10,686 nt of DNA, from assembly GCA_964626885.1 (NCBI GenBank), contig CAZVJA010000189.1:1-10686 (forward strand), in the 5' to 3' direction. The notes beneath the pieces are model-generated. The model was given only the letters and a program-made list of their open reading frames with translations. It was not told where the DNA came from and did not search any database. Below, piece after piece: positions 1-6,666 of the stretch. This DNA is from CAZVJA01 sp964626885. Its GTDB lineage: Bacteria; Planctomycetota; Planctomycetia; Planctomycetales; Planctomycetaceae. Every line of letters starts with the position of its first letter. The first letter of the stretch is position 1. The position numbers and the translations under genes are program-made.

Positions 1-96
1 GAACCCAAAGGTCTGCAAAGTGCGCACGAAACACGCAAAGTTAATTCGCAAGGATTCATAACAGTGAAGGATGTTTAGCGGCGTGCGAGTTTCGCG
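1..96. other. Non-coding left edge, downstream of the DUF1501 gene
   Basis: No reading frame with a plausible start or family match is visible here. The stretch lies just past the stop codon of the minus-strand DUF1501 gene. The 7-mer GCAAAGT occurs twice (15-21 and 35-41, 20 bases apart), with a partial third copy, GCAAGG, at 48-53. I cannot assign a function to these copies. No clear intrinsic terminator for the DUF1501 gene is visible on the minus strand. Confidence 0.5.
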
Positions 97-1509
97 CTAT
101 CCCATCAATTCCGGCAGTGGCCGGTGTTCGCCGACGAGGTATTGCGGCCGACCGGAGAGGTCGGTGAGATGCGTCGTGGCGACGTCGATACCGAGCCGAT
201 CGTAGAACGTCGCGAAGACGTCGCGGAAGTGAATCGGGCGCGAAAGGGGCTCTTCGCCCCAGCGGGAGGTGGAACCGATTACCTGGCCGGTGCGTAACCC
301 GCCCCCTGCAACCAGGGCGGAGCAGACCTTGGGCCAATGATCGCGCCCCGCGTTGGCATTGATCTTCGGCGTGCGGCCGAACTCACCCCAGACGACGATC
401 GCCACGTCGTCGAGCATCGCGCGCTCGTCGAGATCGCGGATCAGCGCCGAAAGTCCGACGTCGAAGAGCGGCAACGCGCCGCGCGCTTCGTTGAACAGAT
501 CCTTATGCCAGTCCCAGTTGTAGTCTCCTTGCAGCATTCGGCCGAACGGCCAGCGGCAGAAGGAGAGCGTGACGCACCGCGCCCCGGCTTCAATCACCCG
601 GCGGGCTAGCAGGAACTGGTCGAGGTGTGTCTTCCCTTGGCGCTCGTTGGGATAATGCTGGTCGAGCCCGTAACGTCGGCGAAGAGCCGGGTCTTCCTTG
701 CTCAAGTCGAGCGCTTCGGCGAAGCGGGACGAGGTCATCATCTCGAACGCCTGCTTGTGAAATTCGTCGAGCCCGTCCGCAGTCGCGTCGGCGTCGGCCG
801 CGCGTCGAAACTGGTCGAAGCTGGCGAGCATGGCCCGGCGGTCGGCCAAGCGGTTCAGGCTGATGCCGTTGAGCGTGATGTTCCGGCGATCAACTGCCTG
901 AGCCTCGAAGCCGCCGTGGGCCGGCCCAAGATAGCCGGGCTGCACCGGCGGCGTGCGCAGGATGAACCGGGCGTCGGGATCAATCGGCGAGAGATCGACA
1001 GCCGGGGGGACACCCGCCACGCGCGGGCCGAGCGTCCGAGAGAGGATCGCGCCGAGCGACGGCCAATCTCCCGCGGGATAGCCCGGTATGACGGCTGAGG
1101 ACTCCATGGGCGGATGCGATTCCCAGCCGGTCGTGCACCAGTGCGTGTTGTGATCTTCCTGAAAGCCGACGAGCGAGCGGATGATCGTGTATTTGTCGGC
1201 GAGTTTAGACAGGCGCGGGAGCAGTTCGCAGATATCGAGCCCCGGGACGTTTGTGGCGATCGGCTGGAACTCGCCGCGAACTTCTGCGGGGGCGTCCGGC
1301 TTGAGATCGAACGTATCGAGGTGCGTCGGCCCACCCGGCAAGAGCACCATGATGATGCCCTTGATTGGCTTGCGATCGGGGTTTTGAGAGGCCGCACGAA
1401 GAATTTGCGGGAGCGCAAGACCGCCGAGGGCGAGGCCGCCGATCTGGAGCCACGCGCGGCGCGAGATTCCGTCGCAATATCGGGAGTGCGGGCCGAGAAT
1501 TGTCAGCAT
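97..1509 (-). CDS. DUF1501 family protein with Tat signal (470 aa)
   Basis: Exported protein of the DUF1501 family, which belongs to the alkaline phosphatase-like superfamily and is strongly expanded in Planctomycetes; its biochemical role is not established. The N-terminus has the typical planctomycete leader: a twin-arginine motif SRRAWL (residues 16-21) followed by the hydrophobic stretch LQIGGLALGGLALP, so export by the Tat pathway is expected. Family hallmarks are GGPTHLDTFDLKPDAP (residues 59-74), the arylsulfatase/phosphatase-like GEFGRTP (375-381) and GRDHW (388-392). The ATG has a GGAGG seven bases upstream, which supports this start. In many planctomycetes DUF1501 genes pair with DUF1549/DUF1553 cytochrome-type genes; no such partner is in view. 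Here it is the last gene of a minus-strand run, 110 bases after the enolase-superfamily gene. Family assignment is secure; substrate and reaction are unknown. Confidence 0.93.
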   Translation of the reverse strand: MLTILGPHSRYCDGISRRAWLQIGGLALGGLALPQILRAASQNPDRKPIKGIIMVLLPGGPTHLDTFDLKPDAPAEVRGEFQPIATNVPGLDICELLPRLSKLADKYTIIRSLVGFQEDHNTHWCTTGWESHPPMESSAVIPGYPAGDWPSLGAILSRTLGPRVAGVPPAVDLSPIDPDARFILRTPPVQPGYLGPAHGGFEAQAVDRRNITLNGISLNRLADRRAMLASFDQFRRAADADATADGLDEFHKQAFEMMTSSRFAEALDLSKEDPALRRRYGLDQHYPNERQGKTHLDQFLLARRVIEAGARCVTLSFCRWPFGRMLQGDYNWDWHKDLFNEARGALPLFDVGLSALIRDLDERAMLDDVAIVVWGEFGRTPKINANAGRDHWPKVCSALVAGGGLRTGQVIGSTSRWGEEPLSRPIHFRDVFATFYDRLGIDVATTHLTDLSGRPQYLVGEHRPLPELMG

Positions 1510-1551
1510 GGCCGAGGCCTCCGGCTGCTGAAGGACGCATCAGACGACGTC

Positions 1552-1580
1552 AATGTATCCCGTCGACACCCGCTCCGCAA
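1552..1580 (-). promoter_or_regulatory. Possible sigma70-type promoter for the DUF1501 gene
   Basis: On the minus strand, TTGCGG (1575-1580) is separated by 17 bases from TACATT (1552-1557), upstream of the DUF1501 start. The match is moderate (3 of 6 and 4 of 6 consensus positions). The -35 element overlaps one arm of the inverted repeat at 1572-1601. It may give the DUF1501 gene transcription independent of the upstream enolase-superfamily gene. This is inferred from consensus only. Confidence 0.3.
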
Positions 1581-1601
1581 GGTGTTTCACATTCGCGGAG
1601 C
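1572..1601. repeat. Intercistronic inverted repeat / stem-loop
   Basis: A perfect 7-bp inverted repeat, GCTCCGC (1572-1578) and GCGGAGC (1595-1601), encloses 16 bases that contain a second small dyad, GTG-TTT-CAC (1582-1590). The two can stack as one interrupted hairpin in the transcript between the enolase-superfamily and DUF1501 genes. No T-run follows on the minus strand, so it is not a canonical intrinsic terminator. A role in mRNA stability or processing, or as an operator, is possible. Confidence 0.5.
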
Positions 1602-1619
1602 CACCAGCCAAGCGCTGTG

Positions 1620-2891
1620 TCACACCGCGTACTTCTTCACCACGTCCTCGAGCACCTCGATCCCCAAGCCCGGTTTTTGGGGAACAATGACGCTGCCTTT
1701 TTCAAATGCAACCGGCTCACGGACGATCTCGGTCCGCCAGGGATTCTCTGACTGGTCGAGCTCGAGCAACGGCGAATCGGTGGGAAAACCCCAGTGCGGA
1801 TCGGGGAGAAGTGAAAGCAGATGCGTTGTTGCGGCGATCAGGATCGCTCCTCCCCAGCAGTGCGGCAGGCAACGGATGCCTGAGAGAGCCGCCAGTTCCG
1901 CGATGAACAAGACCTCGCCGATGCCGCCGCAAAGACTGACGTCGGGTTGGATGATGTCCATCACGCGGCGGTCGATGAGTTGTTTCGCATTCGCGCGGGA
2001 ATCGACTGCTTCTCCGGCGGAGAGAGAGAGGGGAAGCTTTTGACGCAGTTCTTCGTAGCCGGCGTAGTTCGGCGACTGCGGCAGCGGCTCCTCGAAGAAC
2101 TCGAAGCCGAGCTTGTGCAGTTCCGCTCCCATTTGCAGTGCCGTCGCCAGCGTGTAGGCCGCATTGCCGTCGGCCATCAGCTTGATGTCCGGTCCGACGG
2201 CATCGCGAACCGCCGATGCGACGAGGGCCTCGCGCGCGACGGTATACCTTCCGAGCCGCATCTTGAGCGCGGTGTATCCCTGCTGGACCAGCGCGCGGGC
2301 TTCTTTGACGTAGTGTTCTTCCGGCTTGAGACCTTCGAGATAATTCATGGCGGACGCGTATGCCGGAACGCGGTCGCGCAAACGTCCACCGAAGAGTTCC
2401 GCCACACTCAGGTTGAGCGCCTTGCCGCGAATGTCGAGCAGGGCGGTATCGAGCGCACCGACGGCGAGCGCATTTCCGAAGTTTGAGCCCCACATGGTCC
2501 GCCAAAGCCGGCGATGGTCGAGCGGGTTTTGCCCGATGAGTTGCGGAGCGAGTTGACCGTCGATCGTTCCACGGGCACCGCTGATGGGGGAAGTCTCTCC
2601 CCAGCCGATGAGTCCGGCGTCGGTTTCGATCTTCACCAGCAATGCGGTGCGTGTTTTATCGAGCGGAACGGAAACCGAGACGCCGAACGGCTGCTTGAGC
2701 TTGTGCTCTAGCAGAAATGTTTTGACAGCGGTGATCTTGAGTTTCGGTGCGCCCGTGCGATCAGGCGAATTGTCAGCGAAGGCGGCTGAGGCGCGCGAGA
2801 GGAGACCTCCCGCAGCCAACATCGCTCCTGATTGCAAGAGTCGGCGACGGTCGGTTTTGAAATCGGTTGGTTTCTGGTTGGGAGTTCGCAT
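1620..2891 (-). CDS. Exported mandelate racemase/muconate lactonizing-type enolase superfamily protein (423 aa)
   Basis: Enolase-superfamily enzyme, expected to abstract the alpha proton of a carboxylate and so catalyse dehydration, racemization or epimerization. Visible parts in order: a Tat-like leader (RRRLLQ, residues 15-20, then SGAMLAAGGLL and an Ala-rich probable cleavage region ending near residue 39); the N-terminal capping domain (about 50-175); and the barrel. Metal ligands are D241 in LMADGN, a glutamate of EFFEEP (E267/E268) and E294 in SAGE. D317 (QPDV) and H344 (LPHCWGG) fit the Asp-His dyad of the mandelate racemase subgroup. The usual KxK motif reads K210-M-R212, so an arginine replaces the second lysine. 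Dipeptide epimerases are also annotated from this superfamily, but the Asp-His dyad points to the racemase/acid-sugar dehydratase side. An AGGG six bases before the ATG supports the start. It lies 69 bases after the ThuA fusion gene and is probably co-transcribed with it. The substrate cannot be named from sequence. Confidence 0.88.
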   Translation of the reverse strand: MRTPNQKPTDFKTDRRRLLQSGAMLAAGGLLSRASAAFADNSPDRTGAPKLKITAVKTFLLEHKLKQPFGVSVSVPLDKTRTALLVKIETDAGLIGWGETSPISGARGTIDGQLAPQLIGQNPLDHRRLWRTMWGSNFGNALAVGALDTALLDIRGKALNLSVAELFGGRLRDRVPAYASAMNYLEGLKPEEHYVKEARALVQQGYTALKMRLGRYTVAREALVASAVRDAVGPDIKLMADGNAAYTLATALQMGAELHKLGFEFFEEPLPQSPNYAGYEELRQKLPLSLSAGEAVDSRANAKQLIDRRVMDIIQPDVSLCGGIGEVLFIAELAALSGIRCLPHCWGGAILIAATTHLLSLLPDPHWGFPTDSPLLELDQSENPWRTEIVREPVAFEKGSVIVPQKPGLGIEVLEDVVKKYAV

Positions 2892-2960
2892 TATAGACCC
2901 TGCACAAGGGATTCATCTCGCGAATGGTATTCTACGCCCATCGCGTTTCGCATGCATTCG

Positions 2961-5240
2961 TTATTTCGCTTCCTGTCGCAAGCACCAGCGGATCGCGTTG
3001 ATCATCAACTTCCGATACATCGGGTGTGACAGCGATTCGCGCGTGTGGCCGTTCGCGAGATGGCAGAGTCGGCCTTTACCCGGCTCGTAAGCCCAGCCCG
3101 CCGCGGCCGAGACTTTCCCGTCATCGGAACGATTGCGGAGCAGCAGATGCACTTTTTCGGCATTGTACGGAGGAGTATGTTGTTCGTCGGCGACAAAGAA
3201 GCTTTCGATCCCACGTGTGATGGGGTGGTTCGGATCGACGACTTCCACCCGAAAACGTTCCAGTGGTCCATGCCCGATGTACCTTCCGCCGACGAGCTTG
3301 AGGTACGGCCCTTCGTCGGGATAGAGTCCCATCGAATTGTGCAGGTTGAGGAACGCACCGCCGTCGTTGACGTACTGTTCAACGGCCTGCTGCTGCTCGG
3401 GAGTCATCCAGACATAGTGCGTCGATGGGTCATCGGTCGGCCGTTGCAGTCCGTCGCGCAAAATTACGAGCAGCTTGACCTTCGACAGGTTCTCGGCGTT
3501 GAGGGCGCGAACATCAACCGTGAAATGCCGAAAGACATCTGCTTCCGCGAATACCGAATCCAGACCTTCGACGATGTGCGCCGGCTCGTGCGGTAGATCG
3601 CCAACCAGCACCAGTGCGTGCGGCTTTGGGTCGTCTCGGTTCGGCGCGTGGCCATAATATGGTGCCGCGGGAACGGTCAGTTCCCGATAGACGTAGGACA
3701 AATCGTCCGGTGTGGGAGTATCGTAAGGCATCCAGACCAGATCTCTCGCAGGAATGCGAACCTGGTTCTTGAGGACCGATTCGTCCCGTCCCATGGAGAC
3801 GGCGTACGCGACCTGCTGCCGCAATTCCGAAAGAAAGCGGCTCTGCCGAGTAATGATTTCCGGTCCTCCCCATGATCCGAATCCGGGCACAACACTCGTT
3901 GGCTTCAACCGTTCGAGCCGGCGGAGTGCGGTTATCCACGAGTCGGTATTGGTTTTATCAAGCAAGGTACGCGGACCGTGATAAATCAGCGGTCCGGCGA
4001 ACAGGACGCCCGATTTCGGAAGGTGGACGGCCAGGCCTCCGCTAAGGAATACGTCATCTAATGGAATGAGAAGGAGTTTGGACGGGTCGATGCCGGGGAG
4101 TCCGGCCAACGAGATGGCATGAATCGGTAAGTGCTTGTCTTTCCCCAGCGCGGCCTTCAAGCGGTCGGCTATCGCCGTGGAAGTGAGAATTTCATCCACA
4201 CCGCGGGAGAGGAGTGCTTCGACGATTTGCTCGTCGCCCGGCAACAAATGCGTCAGCGCTAACTTGCTGGCAGTTTTACCGCTGATCGATTTGACTTCAG
4301 CGACGTAATCTTCAGCATTCACGCCGCGCGGCAAATCGACCAGCAGCGCCTTTTCGCCCAAATCCGCCCATCCGCAGTTTGCGGAATTGTACTTGTCGGA
4401 GAATCCCGCGGCGTAAACGCCCGGAACGAGTTGTTCCAGGTGCGGCAATCGCTCCGAGGGGATCTCGGTGCTTGCATTTTTTTGCGTCGCGGCGACAGCG
4501 AATGGTGCCGGAGTTAATAATCGCGTCGTAACGCGTTCAACATACCGACGGACAGTTTCGGCGAAGATCTTACCTTCGCGGTCAGCCGCGAAGGACGCGA
4601 TGAGTCGCTCGCGCTCCGCAAGGCTGTCGAAACTGAACAGATACGTGACTTCACTCCAGTCGCCAATCTCCACCGTCCAGGGACCGACCGGCCGGAAGCC
4701 GTGCTTTTTTAACAGCTTCAATCCCTCCGAACTCATGAACCGGAGGTAATCGGCGAGATCCTTGCCCGGCACACGGTGGATTTCATGAATGACGTACTTT
4801 GATGTTTCGGGGAGTGCGGGGGAGGCCGCTCCTTCCGCGAGGCGCAGGAAACGGCTCTCTTCACCCGCCAGCAATGGTTCGCGGAGCTCGACGAACTCCG
4901 CAAATCGTTTTTCTCCACCCAGGAAATTGCCCGCTTTTTCAAACGCGGCCATGTCGTCGTATTCCCAGATGGTCACGTGCTCATAGAGATTTCCCACAGC
5001 CGTCGCCCACCAGCCGACCATCCGGCCTCCTGCCTCACGAAACAACGGAAGCCCCTTGCTCTCGATGAGCGTGTTGTAGGCATTTTTCTTATCGGTCTTG
5101 ATGAGAATCCGCCATTCGCCGTAGACCTTCCTGGAGGGGGCAGTTGTCACGGGTTCATCGGCGGCGCTGAGAAACGCGGAAAACAGAACAGGAAGTGCCA
5201 GCGCAAGCAGGCAAGCCGACAGCTTTTTCGAGGTGCTCAT
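2961..5240 (-). CDS. Secreted NIPSNAP-NIPSNAP-(degenerate metallo-beta-lactamase fold)-ThuA fusion protein (759 aa)
   Basis: Large exported multidomain protein. Start at 5240 is chosen because GGAG lies seven bases upstream and the protein then begins with a Sec-type signal peptide (KK at 5-6, hydrophobic 9-25, likely cleavage after SAA near 27). An in-frame start 16 codons further upstream would add a non-signal N-terminus. Approximate domains: 39-135 NIPSNAP-like; 148-245 a second NIPSNAP-like copy (VIHEIHRVPGK, GFRPVGPW); 265-500 a metallo-beta-lactamase fold with the typical closing region (VLFAGPLIY, DSWITALRRLERL, VVPGFG); 541-759 ThuA-like (FLNLHNSMGLYP, HPITRGIESFFVADEQH). ThuA domains are common in planctomycete secreted proteins of presumed carbohydrate metabolism. 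In the beta-lactamase-like part the zinc motif HxHxDH reads HLLPGD and the later Asp and His are P417 and F454, so it is probably not a metallohydrolase. Next gene downstream is the exported enolase-superfamily enzyme. Overall function unknown. Confidence 0.87.
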   Translation of the reverse strand: MSTSKKLSACLLALALPVLFSAFLSAADEPVTTAPSRKVYGEWRILIKTDKKNAYNTLIESKGLPLFREAGGRMVGWWATAVGNLYEHVTIWEYDDMAAFEKAGNFLGGEKRFAEFVELREPLLAGEESRFLRLAEGAASPALPETSKYVIHEIHRVPGKDLADYLRFMSSEGLKLLKKHGFRPVGPWTVEIGDWSEVTYLFSFDSLAERERLIASFAADREGKIFAETVRRYVERVTTRLLTPAPFAVAATQKNASTEIPSERLPHLEQLVPGVYAAGFSDKYNSANCGWADLGEKALLVDLPRGVNAEDYVAEVKSISGKTASKLALTHLLPGDEQIVEALLSRGVDEILTSTAIADRLKAALGKDKHLPIHAISLAGLPGIDPSKLLLIPLDDVFLSGGLAVHLPKSGVLFAGPLIYHGPRTLLDKTNTDSWITALRRLERLKPTSVVPGFGSWGGPEIITRQSRFLSELRQQVAYAVSMGRDESVLKNQVRIPARDLVWMPYDTPTPDDLSYVYRELTVPAAPYYGHAPNRDDPKPHALVLVGDLPHEPAHIVEGLDSVFAEADVFRHFTVDVRALNAENLSKVKLLVILRDGLQRPTDDPSTHYVWMTPEQQQAVEQYVNDGGAFLNLHNSMGLYPDEGPYLKLVGGRYIGHGPLERFRVEVVDPNHPITRGIESFFVADEQHTPPYNAEKVHLLLRNRSDDGKVSAAAGWAYEPGKGRLCHLANGHTRESLSHPMYRKLMINAIRWCLRQEAK

Positions 5241-5288
5241 GTAGCAACTCCATGGATTTGTTGAGTCAGAAGACGAACAGGCTGCCAA

Positions 5289-5314
5289 ATCGGCAATTGG
5301 ACGAGATCGGCAAT
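5289..5314. repeat. Direct repeat ATCGGCAAT upstream of the ThuA fusion gene
   Basis: The 9-mer ATCGGCAAT occurs at 5289-5297 and again at 5306-5314, a 17-base period, about 50-75 bases upstream of the fusion gene start at 5240. The first copy also lies within a small dyad, CCAA-N8-TTGG. This could be a regulator binding site for the minus-strand gene, but no convincing -35/-10 pair is visible next to it. Chance is a real alternative. Confidence 0.3.
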
Positions 5315-5367
5315 GCGATTACGGCGACCGGTCTCGATCTTCGCATAGAGCGGTTCTCAAGTGCCAC

Positions 5368-5399
5368 AAAAAAAGAGAGGCTGTCACCTTGAAGGGTGA
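5368..5399 (-). terminator. Weak terminator-like hairpin after the nucleoside hydrolase gene
   Basis: On the minus strand, a 5-bp stem (TCACC, loop CTTCAA, GGTGA; 5384-5399) is followed after nine bases by a run of seven T (5368-5374). It lies 57 bases past the stop codon of the nucleoside hydrolase gene and before the ThuA fusion gene. The stem is short and the gap to the T-run is long, so termination would at best be partial. It hints that the nucleoside hydrolase and the fusion gene are separate units. Confidence 0.3.
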
Positions 5400-5455
5400 A
5401 TCAGAAACCATCTGCCGTCGCGCGGAAAGCAGGCAAGATTTCGCGAAGAGCCGTG

Positions 5456-6415
5456 TCAGCTCTTTGCTCTATTGACCACCCGACAAAAGTAATCGAGCAC
5501 GCCGAGCGTTTCCACGTCCCGCAGAACTTCGATGTTCTTTTGCCAACGGGGAATGCCGCGGCGATCGAAGACCGTCATGCCGCGCGTCACCGTTCCGTCG
5601 GTTTCAACTTCCACCGCCATCATGCCCCGTTGGAAGAGTTCGGGGTGAGAAATGGAAGCGAGTGCGGTGACTTCCTGCAGCGGAACTCCTTCGACCCCCA
5701 GGTGCTCGTGAAACGCGCGAAACGCGAACGGCAGGAGCCCTCGGAGAAACCGCCCCATGCGAGAAGTTTCCCACGCTTGAAGGCTGTCGAATTGCTCGAA
5801 TGTCAGCACCGGCCGACGGCTGACGTCGAGCGGTACAAGGGTCTTTGTCGCGGGAGAACGGAGCACAAACCGGGCCGCCTGCGGGTCGGCATACATGTTG
5901 AATTCCGCAGCCGCCGTGACATCCCCGCCGACTTCGATTGATCCCCCCGCACAGACCAGCCCCTTGAGGCGGCTGAGAAAATCGGGGGCGCGGTCGCAAG
6001 CCAGTTCGACGTTCGTCAGCGGACCGAGCGTGAGGAGCGTGATTTCGTTTGGTTCGGCTCGCACCATGTCGATCAGCAACTTGACCGATTCGCGCTGATG
6101 GTGCAGTGAAGCAATTTCAAAATCGAGATCCCCCAGCCCCTTGGGGCCGTTGAGCGCGGGAGTGCCGATGGGAGCATCACTGTTCGATGGGAGTGTTTTC
6201 GAGACGTCGGCTTCCAATCCACCGAGTCGGGGCCACTTCGGCGGATCGAGCAATTCGACAATCGCCTGAACGTTTCGCGTGGCCTCTTTCGCGGAAACAC
6301 AGCCCGCGGCCGCCGTAATTCCCACGAGATCGATCTCAGGATCAAACAGTGCCGCGGCGATCGCGAGGGCGTCGCCGATGCCGGGATCGGCGTCGATAAT
6401 GAGTTTTTGCGCCAC
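5456..6415 (-). CDS. Nucleoside hydrolase (IUNH) family protein with altered active site (319 aa)
   Basis: Member of the inosine/uridine-preferring nucleoside hydrolase fold, whose enzymes cleave the N-glycosidic bond of ribonucleosides using bound calcium. No signal peptide is visible, so it is probably cytoplasmic. Recognisable family landmarks: DADPGIGDA (residues 8-16) for the usual DxDPGxDDA, GITAAAG (32-38), TLGPLTN (129-135), AEFNMYADPQAA (170-181) and VEVETDGTVTRGM (268-280). Several ribose or metal positions differ from characterised hydrolases: G14 for Asp, C39 for Asn, D165 for Asn in the GNVT motif, and Q247-E248 for the His-Asp pair. E171 and N173 are kept. Substrate or activity may therefore have changed. 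Start is GTG at 6413-6415 with AGGAG six bases upstream and a strong promoter behind it. Family membership is secure; hydrolysis of ordinary nucleosides is doubtful. Confidence 0.88.
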   Translation of the reverse strand: MAQKLIIDADPGIGDALAIAAALFDPEIDLVGITAAAGCVSAKEATRNVQAIVELLDPPKWPRLGGLEADVSKTLPSNSDAPIGTPALNGPKGLGDLDFEIASLHHQRESVKLLIDMVRAEPNEITLLTLGPLTNVELACDRAPDFLSRLKGLVCAGGSIEVGGDVTAAAEFNMYADPQAARFVLRSPATKTLVPLDVSRRPVLTFEQFDSLQAWETSRMGRFLRGLLPFAFRAFHEHLGVEGVPLQEVTALASISHPELFQRGMMAVEVETDGTVTRGMTVFDRRGIPRWQKNIEVLRDVETLGVLDYFCRVVNRAKS

Positions 6416-6479
6416 GGAGTGCTCCTGGGTAGCTTGCCATCAGGGTGCGAATTCAGGGCTTAACATCAGGAACGACCGC

Positions 6480-6508
6480 ATTTTAGGACTGCCGATGGAT
6501 AGCGTCAA
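6480..6508 (-). promoter_or_regulatory. Sigma70-type promoter for the nucleoside hydrolase gene
   Basis: On the minus strand, TTGACG (6503-6508) is separated by exactly 17 bases from TAAAAT (6480-6485). This is close to the sigma70 consensus in both boxes and in spacing. Transcription would start near 6473 and give a leader of about 58 bases before the GTG start at 6415. Inferred from consensus, but the match is good. Confidence 0.6.
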
Positions 6509-6666
6509 TTGCGTACCGGAACGGTACCGGCAATTTGAGCTTGCGCGAACCGCGTCGCCGGCGGCATCATCGGTTATAGTAGCAGCAGTAATTGATTGTC
6601 TGTCTGCGTGGTCAGCGCATCTTTGCGCACCGTAAGCCCCGAATATCACGAAATCACCGAGGAACA
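6509..6666 (+). promoter_or_regulatory. Leader/promoter region upstream of trpD
   Basis: This is the plus-strand part of the intergenic region between the divergent nucleoside hydrolase and trpD genes. TATAGT at 6575-6580 is a plausible -10 box, but no good -35 hexamer lies 16-18 bases upstream. A short direct repeat GTACCGG occurs twice within about 20 bases (from 6513). I see no tandem Trp codons or attenuator-like hairpin plus T-run. The ribosome binding site GAGGA lies five bases before the trpD ATG. Confidence 0.35.

Noticed and set aside
855..1418. 187-codon minus-strand frame inside the DUF1501 gene
   Set aside because: It overlaps the DUF1501 gene on the same strand in another frame, with a Ser/Arg-rich composition and no recognisable domain.
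1114..2043. 309-codon open frame on the plus strand
   Set aside because: It runs antisense across the ends of both the enolase-superfamily and DUF1501 genes and the gap between them. Its translation is Arg-rich and low in family-like features, as expected for a shadow frame in GC-rich DNA.
5241..5288. Start of the ThuA fusion 16 codons further upstream
   Set aside because: It would bury the signal peptide behind a polar segment, whereas the start at 5240 has GGAG at good spacing and exposes the signal peptide.
5396..5941. 181-codon plus-strand frame opposite the nucleoside hydrolase gene
   Set aside because: Antisense to a clear family member with its own promoter and ribosome binding site; no domain features.
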